Assembly (NCBI GenBank): GCA_022732885.1
Contig: JAIJTS010000026.1
Coordinates: 1 to 5,833, forward strand
From: Atopobium sp.
Lineage (GTDB): Bacteria > Actinomycetota > Coriobacteriia > Coriobacteriales > Atopobiaceae
Direction: 5' to 3'
DNA length: 5,833 nt
Each line of letters starts with the position of its first letter. Within the stretch, counting starts at the first letter, position 1. The translations under genes were made by a program, and so were the position numbers. Below the pieces are notes generated by a model that searched no databases, was not told the DNA's origin, and saw nothing but the letters and a program-made list of their open reading frames with translations. Positions 1-5,833 of this stretch are shown here, one piece after another.

Positions 1-3000
1 AACTGAATTAGTGTCTGGCTGAGCAATTGCGTTACCGTCAGCATCAAGCCACTTCTTCTCTACCTTGACGTCCATGATATCAACAAGCTGGTTTGCAACC
101 TTCTCGGTGCGACGCATAGCAGCTTCGTTGTTATAGATAACGCTCATGTCATTGTATGCCAGAGCCTCAGAGAGGTTAGGGTCATACAAAGGTGCCTTCA
201 TGGTCATAACTGCAGAAAGAACAGTATATGGATGGAGAATTGTGCCATCCTTACCAACAATCTTAATGGCTGTTACTTTAGTGTAATCAGCTGGAGTCTT
301 AGTCCATTCAGGACTATTAATCTCGTTGATATCGTTCTGAGCAGGGTGCTCATCGGTGCGGTAATAAATTTCGTACTGCGAGCTCACGTCGGTTGAACCA
401 ATCTTCAGCTCAATAGGACCCTGAAGCGTATTACTAAAAGCAGAATTTCTGCCGTCGCCCACATATGGCAACACGTCATACATAAGAATCTTATTCATTG
501 GCGTGTTGTAGTAGTTACGAATGCTCAAGCGATACTGGAAAAGACCGCTGGTATCTGTAACGCCAGCAAAGTCAGTCGTGATGGTAGCTGAAGTAAATGC
601 TCGACCGTAGAATGCTCCACCGCCAGCAATATTTGGCTCAAGACTACGAATGTGCTTGTCTGACTGAATACTCTCAACGTTGTTACCAAGAACCTTAGCA
701 GTTGCCTTTAAGATGGTCTCGTTAGTAACACCATTCTTATTGATGTCCAGATCATCCTTTACAAAGTTACTTGCATTGTAGAGACCAGAGATATCAGCTG
801 GAGTACCGTGAGTCCAGTTTGTGGCGTAGAAGTAGACGTCATTATTGTTGTTCAAAACGTCATTTTCGGCCTTAGAAGGAATGATGTCGTCGTTGATTAC
901 CAGGTTCTTAATCTCATAAGCCATGGATCCATACTGATATACGTATCCAGATGGAAGGGTAATCTTGATTGCATTGCGGCCGGTCTCGTTGTAGTTCCTG
1001 ATGAACTCAACACGCTCAGGTCTCAGTGAGTTGGGCATTGTTATGACTGTTGTATTCTCATCATAAGAGACGCCCGAAGGAAGAAGATCAACGAAGGTTG
1101 GATTCTTCAGGTAACGAGCGGGGGAAAGCTCTGACAGCGTTAAGCCCAAGCGAGCACTGAAGCGCTCGCCAGGCATACCAACACGCTGGAACCAAGAAGA
1201 CTTGGACAGCCAGACCTTCTCGTTAAATGGAGTGTAATGAGTATCCCAAGCTGCGGAGAAGTTCATTGGGGTCTTGGTGCCGTCAGTATTAACTTTGTTG
1301 GCGTTGACCTTGATGATGTTGGTGAGAGGTCTATCGCTGTAAACCTCAGCAAATGGATTCATAAACATCATCTGGATGTTGAAATCAATGTTGCTGGTTG
1401 GTTGTAGGGTTACGTTCTTGAAGTAAATACCAATCTTTCTGTACTGAGGAGAAACAGCGGAAGCATTGGACGGATCAAGCGTTCCCTGGTTGATCTGGTC
1501 CAGATAAGACTGAAGCTGTTGCTGACTAGCCGAGTTCATATCAGCGCGATACAGCCAGTTTGCACCGTTAGTTTTAGTAGGAATAATGTCATAGCTACCG
1601 TCAGCCTTATAGCCACGAACCTCAATCTGGTCCATGTTGAGTCCAATTCGCTGTCCAACTGCAATAAGATTGCCGGTCAACGCAGTCATAAAGAGGCGAT
1701 TGTCAGTGTTGGCAACATCCTCAACAAACTCGATATCAGTGAGTGGAGTATCCAGCTTATTGACCAGCTTGATGCTGTAGTCAAGCTTCCTAACAGCTAG
1801 ACCGTTCTTATCAAACTGGATGGTTACGGGACCACGCTTGCTGACCATGCCATTGCCACTGAAGTCATTACCAGCAAGACGGAACTGCTTGGAATCATCA
1901 TCAAAATTATGCTCATTGCCTGGGACGTGACCAACTGTCTCTTCAGCAGCACTTGGGTTATAAGGAATACCCTGGAACGTTGCAGTATTGTTGAAGATTA
2001 CGCGATTAGTGCCATTGAGGTAACGAGCTCCTGGGAAGGAAAGTTTGAGCTGAGAATATGCAGGAAGATTATCTCTGACGTATTCACCAAGGGAAAGAGT
2101 TCCTGCAGGAACGTCAAACTTAAGGGTTACAGTACGTCCATCGGGACTGAGTGTCCAGTTAGGGTTCTTAGCTGGATCAAAGTGAGCAGTAACCGTCTGG
2201 CCTGCTGCATTTACATACGTAGGAAGGGTGTCGGTAATGATGAGGGAGCGATAAGCGCGATAGTTCAGATTAAGCTTAAAATTAAAGGTGACATCTGCAG
2301 TTCTATCATTGGAAAGAGCGGATGGATTACCTGGGGCGTTAATGCCACCATACAGGAGCTGATTGTCAGTCTCATCACCTGCAACTTGCTTCACGAACCA
2401 AGGCTTATCATAGATAATGGTATACGTCTGATCTGGTATGTTAGCCACCTCGGTACCGTCTGCCTTATATGCACGAACAACTGGCTTGAGCTGGAAGTCT
2501 GCTGGGGTAACCATATCTCTGAAGCTCATAACGTAAGGAAGCTCCAGCTTAACGGTAGTATCGATAGTGTTGAGATACAGCCTCTTAATAGTCTTACCAT
2601 CAGGGGTAACAATAGTCTCCTCGCGCTTGATAATTGGCTGCGTAGCTGCTGCTGGAGTAGCAAAATTGTCGAGATAGGTATTAGGAGTAATGTTATTAGT
2701 ATTGTTAATGCTATCAGAGGACTGCTTAGTATTTACCTCAATCTCCAGATAAAGACCCTCGATTGGCTTATGGAGGCCAGTAGCGTCAATCTCAATACCT
2801 GTTGAGATGTTTGCATCGCCCTTAACAGCTGTGGGAGAAGATGGTTTAAGGTTGATAGTAAGATGTCCATCAGCGCCAAAATCAATGTTTTGCGACATCG
2901 GAGAGGTCACTGCCTTTGCAACAGTGCTTGTACCTAAAATAATGATACCGGTGAGCATCATTATTACTGCAAACATAGTTGCAAACGACTTCTTAAAATT

Positions 3001-3006
3001 GCTCAT
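1..3006 (-). CDS. Giant secreted surface adhesin, N-terminal 1002 residues (C-terminus beyond the window)
   Basis: The reverse strand is open for 1002 codons from ATG at 3006 to the left edge, with no stop. Residues 1-32 form a signal peptide: basic N-region (MSNFKKS), hydrophobic core 9-25, and an A-K-A cleavage site before Val33. The rest is rich in Asn, Thr, Asp, Val and Tyr and has no cysteine, as is usual for Gram-positive wall proteins. Beta-sandwich-like modules recur: TDTLP (258-262), VDLLP (639-643) and YDVLP (843-847). Two stretches, starting at Tyr410 and Tyr825, share the spacing Y-x6-N-x3-TP. Residues 979-1002 (VKVEKKWLDADGNAIAQPD) resemble the first strand of a Cna_B domain, so more such repeats and an LPXTG-type anchor are expected outside the window. 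The role is inferred as adhesion or wall display; the ligand is unknown. The gene is divergent from the flavin operon and seems functionally unrelated to it. In-frame ATGs at 3033, 3066 and 3105 exist, but 3006 gives the cleanest signal peptide and has an AGGG five bases upstream. Confidence 0.88.
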   Translation of the reverse strand, partial: MSNFKKSFATMFAVIMMLTGIIILGTSTVAKAVTSPMSQNIDFGADGHLTINLKPSSPTAVKGDANISTGIEIDATGLHKPIEGLYLEIEVNTKQSSDSINNTNNITPNTYLDNFATPAAATQPIIKREETIVTPDGKTIKRLYLNTIDTTVKLELPYVMSFRDMVTPADFQLKPVVRAYKADGTEVANIPDQTYTIIYDKPWFVKQVAGDETDNQLLYGGINAPGNPSALSNDRTADVTFNFKLNLNYRAYRSLIITDTLPTYVNAAGQTVTAHFDPAKNPNWTLSPDGRTVTLKFDVPAGTLSLGEYVRDNLPAYSQLKLSFPGARYLNGTNRVIFNNTATFQGIPYNPSAAEETVGHVPGNEHNFDDDSKQFRLAGNDFSGNGMVSKRGPVTIQFDKNGLAVRKLDYSIKLVNKLDTPLTDIEFVEDVANTDNRLFMTALTGNLIAVGQRIGLNMDQIEVRGYKADGSYDIIPTKTNGANWLYRADMNSASQQQLQSYLDQINQGTLDPSNASAVSPQYRKIGIYFKNVTLQPTSNIDFNIQMMFMNPFAEVYSDRPLTNIIKVNANKVNTDGTKTPMNFSAAWDTHYTPFNEKVWLSKSSWFQRVGMPGERFSARLGLTLSELSPARYLKNPTFVDLLPSGVSYDENTTVITMPNSLRPERVEFIRNYNETGRNAIKITLPSGYVYQYGSMAYEIKNLVINDDIIPSKAENDVLNNNNDVYFYATNWTHGTPADISGLYNASNFVKDDLDINKNGVTNETILKATAKVLGNNVESIQSDKHIRSLEPNIAGGGAFYGRAFTSATITTDFAGVTDTSGLFQYRLSIRNYYNTPMNKILMYDVLPYVGDGRNSAFSNTLQGPIELKIGSTDVSSQYEIYYRTDEHPAQNDINEINSPEWTKTPADYTKVTAIKIVGKDGTILHPYTVLSAVMTMKAPLYDPNLSEALAYNDMSVIYNNEAAMRRTEKVANQLVDIMDVKVEKKWLDADGNAIAQPDTNSV
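2911..3006 (-). other. Signal peptide of the adhesin (residues 1-32)
   Basis: Lysines at residues 5 and 6 precede an uninterrupted hydrophobic run (about residues 8-25: Phe, Met, Val, Ile, Leu, Gly). A small-residue stretch then ends in Ala30-Lys31-Ala32, a type I signal peptidase site. There is no cysteine for lipid attachment and no YSIRK-type motif, so export is probably by the general Sec route. Confidence 0.85.
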
Positions 3007-3011
3007 ATTAA

Positions 3012-3016
3012 CCCTA
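3012..3016 (-). promoter_or_regulatory. Ribosome binding site favouring the adhesin start at 3006
   Basis: On the minus strand the sequence before the start reads TAGGGTTAAT-ATG, placing AGGG five bases from the ATG. It is a modest Shine-Dalgarno match. The competing ATG at 3033 has only GAGAG about two bases away, and it would put acidic and charged residues ahead of the signal peptide. Confidence 0.5.
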
Positions 3017-3266
3017 TCTATCCTATCGAACATATCTCTCAAGATATACAAAACCCCATAAAACATACTAATAGTTTTGACAAGATATTTGAAGAAATTT
3101 TGCATCAAAATAAATTTTTTAATTTCAACCTTAGACAAAAACTTTGAATTTGACTTCTGTACGAACAATTAATGCTATAAAGCGTTTAAATTTAGCCTCA
3201 TTAACATTCGCGAGAAAAAATACAAAATAACGCTTCTTTTTGATCCCTAGTTTTTACAACTCCTTC

Positions 3267-3302
3267 AAAAAAATTTGGCTGGCGTTTTTTTGCGTCAGCC
3301 AA
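3267..3302 (-). terminator. Intrinsic (rho-independent) terminator facing the minus strand
   Basis: Read on the minus strand, TTGGCTGACG (3302-3293) pairs with CGCCAGCCAA (3284-3275), ten pairs including one G-U, around an eight-base loop CAAAAAAA. An A and then seven T's (3273-3267) follow directly. On the plus strand the hairpin has no U-tract after it, so it works only leftwards. No gene ends before it in that direction, because the upstream neighbour runs on the opposite strand. It may therefore be a leader attenuator for the adhesin, or the end of a small or antisense RNA. Confidence 0.8.
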
Positions 3303-3461
3303 GATACATTCTTTTCTACAGGAAAAATGATACTGAAATAAATGCATATCAACAATAAATTAACCTCGTCTTGAGTGAATAATCAGATTAACTCCACAGT
3401 TTTTAGTTTGGAAGCACCCCTCAGTTTAGACAATAAAGCGTCAAGGTTTATCATCTAAGAC

Positions 3462-3475
3462 GTTGTAGATACAAC
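3462..3475. promoter_or_regulatory. Perfect inverted repeat, candidate operator upstream of the flavin operon
   Basis: GTTGTA-GA-TACAAC is a perfect six-base dyad with a two-base centre. It ends 50 bases before the first possible start codon of the flavin transferase gene, and just upstream of the only -10-like hexamer seen (TACAAT, 3483-3488). Size and position suit a dimeric repressor or activator site. I cannot assign it to a regulator family, and a 12-base dyad in AT-rich DNA could be chance. Confidence 0.4.
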
Positions 3476-3525
3476 AAACAAATACAATAGGTGTACGTAA
3501 AATAAAATTACAAACCAAGCAATCT

Positions 3526-4569
3526 ATGGTTACGATTAAACAAACTGCTGTTGAACGCCATGGGAGAGTCGTGCTAGAACGAGCCTACATTTCCAGATCA
3601 ACTCATCTAATGGGTGCGACTATCACCATCTCTTTATTGCCACCTTCCAATGGTGAGCAGGTGGAGCGTCCCACAGAACAACTACAGAGCTCACAGGCAA
3701 CGCGACTCGCAGAACGTCTGCTTGATAACGTCTTCGAACTCCTCAACACCTATAACCAGCGGTTTAGTGCTAACGATGCTAGTTCCGAGCTTATGCAGGT
3801 CAATCTTGCAGCAGGTAAGCATCCTGTTCCCGTTAACTCCGAATTATTCGAGCTTATTCAAATTGGTAAAGAACAAAGCCTTCTACCTGCAAGTCATTTA
3901 AATATTGCGATTGGTCCTTTGGTACAAACCTGGCGAATCGGCTTTGCTGACGCTCGCATTCCAAGTAATGCTGAAATTGCGCACACATTGTCGCTTACTG
4001 ATCCACAGCTCATTGAATTAGACCCCCTGAACTGCACCGTGTTTCTCGCCAAAGAGGGCATGATGCTGGACCTGGGATGCTTGGCAAAAGGCTATATTGC
4101 CGACAAAATTGCAGAATATCTAAAAAGTAAGCATGTCACCTCTGCGCTTATCAACCTTGGCGGTAACATTAAGACAATTGGTACCAATGTGGTTGCGGAT
4201 AGGCCGTGGCAGATTGGTATCCAGGATCCACAACAACCACGAGGCACCAACCTTGCTGTACTACCTATTAGTAACCAGTCCGTGGTGACCTCCGGTACTT
4301 ACGAAAGGAAACTGCAAGTAAACGGGCAAACTTATCACCATATTATTGACCGAGATACCGGCTATCCAATAGAAACGCAGCTTGCAAGTATTACGATTAT
4401 CTCGGACAACTCGCTTGACGGAGAAATTTGGACAACGCGCCTTTATGGCGAGAAACCCCATCAGCTCCTCGCCCGTGTTGAACAGGAAAAACACATCGAA
4501 GCACTCATAGTAACCACTGATAATCGCGTATATTATTCGTCGGGGATCTCGCCTGAGCTCCTTGCGTAA
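3526..4569 (+). CDS. apbE: FAD:protein FMN transferase (ApbE family)
   Basis: ApbE enzymes use FAD and Mg2+ to attach FMN through a phosphoester bond to a Ser/Thr of a target protein. The 347-residue protein shows the family blocks in order: MGATITIS (29-36); DLGCLAKGY (182-190), matching the usual DLGGxAKGY; INLGGN (209-214); PWQIGIQDP (227-235); VTSGTYER followed by HHIIDRDTGYP (271-281); and a C-terminal metal-site segment, GEIWTTRLYGE, from 299. The usual metal-ligand Asp of that last segment appears to be Glu300. No signal peptide or lipobox is present, unlike many exported ApbE lipoproteins, so it probably acts in the cytoplasm. The next gene starts 17 bases downstream, which indicates an operon with the two flavin reductases. 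The start is uncertain: ATG 3526 lacks a Shine-Dalgarno site, while in-frame GTG 3571 has GGGAG four bases upstream and would still keep every conserved block. Confidence 0.93.
   Translation: MVTIKQTAVERHGRVVLERAYISRSTHLMGATITISLLPPSNGEQVERPTEQLQSSQATRLAERLLDNVFELLNTYNQRFSANDASSELMQVNLAAGKHPVPVNSELFELIQIGKEQSLLPASHLNIAIGPLVQTWRIGFADARIPSNAEIAHTLSLTDPQLIELDPLNCTVFLAKEGMMLDLGCLAKGYIADKIAEYLKSKHVTSALINLGGNIKTIGTNVVADRPWQIGIQDPQQPRGTNLAVLPISNQSVVTSGTYERKLQVNGQTYHHIIDRDTGYPIETQLASITIISDNSLDGEIWTTRLYGEKPHQLLARVEQEKHIEALIVTTDNRVYYSSGISPELLA
3562..3566 (+). promoter_or_regulatory. Ribosome-binding-site-like GGGAG supporting an alternative GTG start at 3571 for apbE
   Basis: GGGAG followed by AGTC and then GTG at 3571 is the only Shine-Dalgarno-like element near the 5' end of the gene. 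The ATG at 3526 is preceded by an A/C-rich stretch without one. Starting at 3571 would give a 332-residue protein. Being inside the longer frame, the match could be incidental. Confidence 0.35.
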
Positions 4570-4575
4570 TTCAGA

Positions 4576-4582
4576 AAGGAAG
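4576..4582 (+). promoter_or_regulatory. Ribosome binding site fixing the start of the first flavin reductase at ATG 4587
   Basis: AAGGAAG lies in the 17-base gap after the apbE stop, with four bases to ATG 4587. A TTG directly before it (4584) is in frame, but ATG is the better start and gives the family-like N-terminus MLNFVGLIG. Confidence 0.8.
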
Positions 4583-4586
4583 TTTG

Positions 4587-5195
4587 ATGCTTAACTTTGT
4601 TGGCCTCATTGGCACCAATTCAAAAGAGTCAAATAACCGAAGGCTCCTGCAGTTTATGCAGAAGCACTTTGCCGACAAGGCCGCTATTGAACTGGTGGAA
4701 ATTGACAACATTCCCCTGTTCAACAAACCCGCCAAGATGAAGGTTCCCGAGGTTGTCTCCGAGCTTGCAAAGAAGATTGAAGCCGCTGACGGCGTCATCA
4801 TTGCAACCCCAGAGTACGACCACTCCATTCCAGCCGTACTGCAAAACGCGCTTGCTTGGCTGTCCTATGGCATCTTCCCTATGGTCAACAAGCCAGTCAT
4901 GATTGTCGGCGCATCCTTGGGCACGCTTGGATCTTCTCGCGCACAGCTGCAGCTCCGTCAGATTCTGGACGCCCCCGAGCTCAAAGCCGCAATCATGCCA
5001 GGTTCCGAGTTCCTTCTTGGCCACGCTCAGCAGGCATTTGACGAGAAGGGCAACTTGAAGGACAAGGCTACCGTCAAAAAGCTTGACCTGCTCTTTGACG
5101 ACTTCCGTCTGTTTGTGAAACTCAACGAAAAAATGGCCGCATCGCGCGAACTTCTCCGCAAAGAGGCCGAGAACTTTGACTGGGAAAACCTGTAG
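4587..5195 (+). CDS. NAD(P)H-dependent FMN reductase family flavoprotein (complete, 202 aa)
   Basis: This is a flavodoxin-like FMN_red family protein, expected to bind FMN and pass reducing equivalents from NAD(P)H to a flavin or quinone-like acceptor in the cytoplasm. Motifs in order: N-terminal strand and phosphate loop VGLIGTNSKESNNRRLL (5-21), in the place of GSxRxxSxNxxL; ADGVIIATPEYDHSIPAVLQNALAWLS (67-93), the classic flavin-binding TPEYN block with Asp78 for Asn; and KPVMIVGASLGTLGSSRAQ (102-120). Its length is usual for the family. A charged helix closes the C-terminus. It lies 17 bases after apbE and 20 bases before a paralogue, so the three are probably co-transcribed. The physiological substrate cannot be read from sequence. 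Pairing with ApbE suggests that it feeds electrons to a covalently flavinylated protein, or supplies reduced flavin. Confidence 0.92.
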   Translation: MLNFVGLIGTNSKESNNRRLLQFMQKHFADKAAIELVEIDNIPLFNKPAKMKVPEVVSELAKKIEAADGVIIATPEYDHSIPAVLQNALAWLSYGIFPMVNKPVMIVGASLGTLGSSRAQLQLRQILDAPELKAAIMPGSEFLLGHAQQAFDEKGNLKDKATVKKLDLLFDDFRLFVKLNEKMAASRELLRKEAENFDWENL

Positions 5196-5199
5196 GCCT

Positions 5200-5206
5200 G
5201 GAAGGA
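5200..5206 (+). promoter_or_regulatory. Ribosome binding site of the second flavin reductase
   Basis: GGAAGGA lies in the 20-base gap between the two reductase genes, nine bases before ATG 5216. Together with the short spacing this supports co-transcription with separate translation of the two paralogues. Confidence 0.75.
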
Positions 5207-5215
5207 ACTACCACT

Positions 5216-5833
5216 ATGAAATTTGTCGGAATTGTCGGTTCAAATGCGGAGATTTCCTATAACCGAAAGCTTCTGCACTTCATCAAAAAGCACTTTGCCA
5301 AGCAGTTTGAGCTTGAGATCCTTGAGATCGACAACATCCCCCTGTTCAACCAGGACCTCAAGTGGGACGAGAACTTCCAACTCCGCCTGCTGTACAACAA
5401 GATTACCCGTGCTGACGGCGTCATTATTTCTACTCCTGAGCACAACCATACCATCTCACCTGCGCTGAAGAGTGTTATTGAATGGCTCTCTTACGATGTA
5501 CATCCATTTGAGGACAAGCCTGTCATGGTTGTTGGAGCCTCCTACTACGACCAGGGAACTTCTCGCGCGCAAGTTCATCTGCGTAAGATTTTGGATGCTC
5601 CAGGCGTAAACGCATACGTCTTGCCTGGTAACGAGTTCCTTCTTGGAAAGGCTAAGCAGGCTTTTGATGAAGATGGCAACATTATCGACGAGCGCACCGT
5701 TAGCTTCCTGGGCTTTTGCTTGAATAACTTTGTCAAATACGTAGAGGTGGTCTCCAAGTTGAAGAAGCCAAAGCCAATCGCTCCAGAGGATCTGGACGTA
5801 ACTAACCCAATTTCCACCACTATCCAGGGCATT
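5216..5833 (+). CDS. NAD(P)H-dependent FMN reductase domain protein, likely multidomain (3' end beyond the window)
   Basis: The first 206 codons are visible and the frame is open at the right edge. Residues 1-180 form an FMN_red flavodoxin-like domain, a close paralogue of the gene just upstream. Shared blocks are FVGIVGSNAEISYNRKLL (3-20), EIDNIPLFN, ADGVIISTPEHNHTISPALK (beginning about residue 66), KPVMVVGASYYDQGTSRAQ (101-119), and LDAPG through FLLGKAKQAFDEDGN. The flavin-loop TPEYN is changed to TPEHN (73-77), and the GASxGxLG loop to GASYYDQG. Residues 181-206 (from KLKKPKPIAPED) are a Lys/Pro-rich linker past the normal end of this fold, which implies a further C-terminal domain such as a sensor, flavin or reductase module. 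Which one cannot be seen. It probably acts as a cytoplasmic flavoprotein in the same electron route as its neighbours. Confidence 0.9.
   Translation, partial: MKFVGIVGSNAEISYNRKLLHFIKKHFAKQFELEILEIDNIPLFNQDLKWDENFQLRLLYNKITRADGVIISTPEHNHTISPALKSVIEWLSYDVHPFEDKPVMVVGASYYDQGTSRAQVHLRKILDAPGVNAYVLPGNEFLLGKAKQAFDEDGNIIDERTVSFLGFCLNNFVKYVEVVSKLKKPKPIAPEDLDVTNPISTTIQGI

Larger units (their letters stand above)
3007..3525. other. Divergent AT-rich intergenic region between adhesin and flavin operon
   Basis: No convincing protein gene is seen on either strand. The stretch is markedly more AT-rich than the flanking genes, with many A and T tracts. It contains the minus-facing terminator at 3267-3302 and the inverted repeat at 3462-3475. 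Promoters for both divergent genes must lie here, but I see no strong -35/-10 pair. On the plus strand, TACAAT at 3483-3488 could be a -10 for the flavin operon, but there is no good -35 at the normal distance. On the minus strand, TTGTCA near 3079-3084 is a reasonable -35 without a matching -10. The adhesin leader could therefore be anywhere from tens of bases to about 500 bases long. Confidence 0.7.

Noticed and set aside
2807..3061. Plus-strand ORF of 84 codons, plus the 298-codon plus-strand ORF at 1909-2805
   Set aside because: Both lie antisense to the adhesin frame, which has a signal peptide and coherent adhesin motifs. Their translations show no domain and unnatural Cys/Trp/Ile/Ser-rich composition.
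3150..3181. Plus-strand TTGACT ... TATAAA as a promoter
   Set aside because: The spacer is 20 bases, too long for a normal sigma-70-type promoter, and it lies about 345 bases before the nearest plus-strand gene.
3208..3213. TCGCGA palindrome in the intergenic region
   Set aside because: Only six bases with no flanking symmetry or second copy; likely chance.
3383..3454. Minus-strand ORF of 23 codons (MINLDALLSKLRG...) upstream of the terminator, possible leader peptide
   Set aside because: No Shine-Dalgarno site before its ATG, no run of regulatory codons, and its stop is about 80 bases from the hairpin, so translation would not obviously affect the terminator. Worth revisiting only if a minus-strand transcript is proven.
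3001..3525. CRISPR array, tRNA or known riboswitch in the intergenic region
   Set aside because: No regularly spaced repeats, no cloverleaf-like segment with a TTCGA-type arm, and no recognisable FMN or other riboswitch core on either strand.
4571..5024. Minus-strand ORFs of 85 and 131 codons across the first flavin reductase
   Set aside because: Shadows of a gene with clear FMN_red motifs; no ribosome binding site or recognisable domain. The same applies to the minus-strand ORFs at 5240-5454 and 5575-5832.

Overview
This looks like host-associated Gram-positive DNA of moderate GC content. The window holds two divergent transcription units separated by an AT-rich intergenic region of about 519 bases. 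A very large, cysteine-free secreted surface protein lies beside flavin-redox genes, with intermediate codon use. This would fit an oral or gut actinobacterium of the Atopobium/Lancefieldella type (Coriobacteriia) or a lactobacillus-like Firmicute. That placement is impression only: the window has no rRNA or other marker gene.

Left half, minus strand (1-3006): one uninterrupted reading frame of 1002 codons runs off the left edge. It starts with a clear signal peptide, continues through large beta-rich adhesin-type modules with recurring D-x-L-P strands, and ends, where the window cuts it, in the first strand of a Cna_B-type domain. It is the N-terminal part of a giant cell-surface adhesin whose anchor lies outside the window.

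Middle (3007-3525): this non-coding stretch holds the leader of the adhesin and the upstream region of the redox operon. Its two strongest signals are a textbook intrinsic terminator facing the minus strand, although no minus-strand gene lies upstream of it, and a perfect 6-2-6 inverted repeat about 50 bases before the operon.

Right half, plus strand (3526-5833): three tightly spaced genes encode an ApbE-type FAD:protein FMN transferase and two tandem, clearly paralogous NAD(P)H-dependent FMN-reductase-fold flavoproteins. The second paralogue runs past the right edge beyond the family's normal length, through a Pro/Lys linker, so it is probably a multidomain fusion. ApbE attaches FMN covalently to FMN_bind-type proteins. 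No such acceptor is visible here, so it should lie just downstream or be encoded elsewhere. None of the three proteins has a visible export signal, so the inferred pathway is cytoplasmic: NAD(P)H to flavoprotein reductase to a covalently flavinylated reductase, possibly a soluble fumarate- or acrylate-type enzyme.
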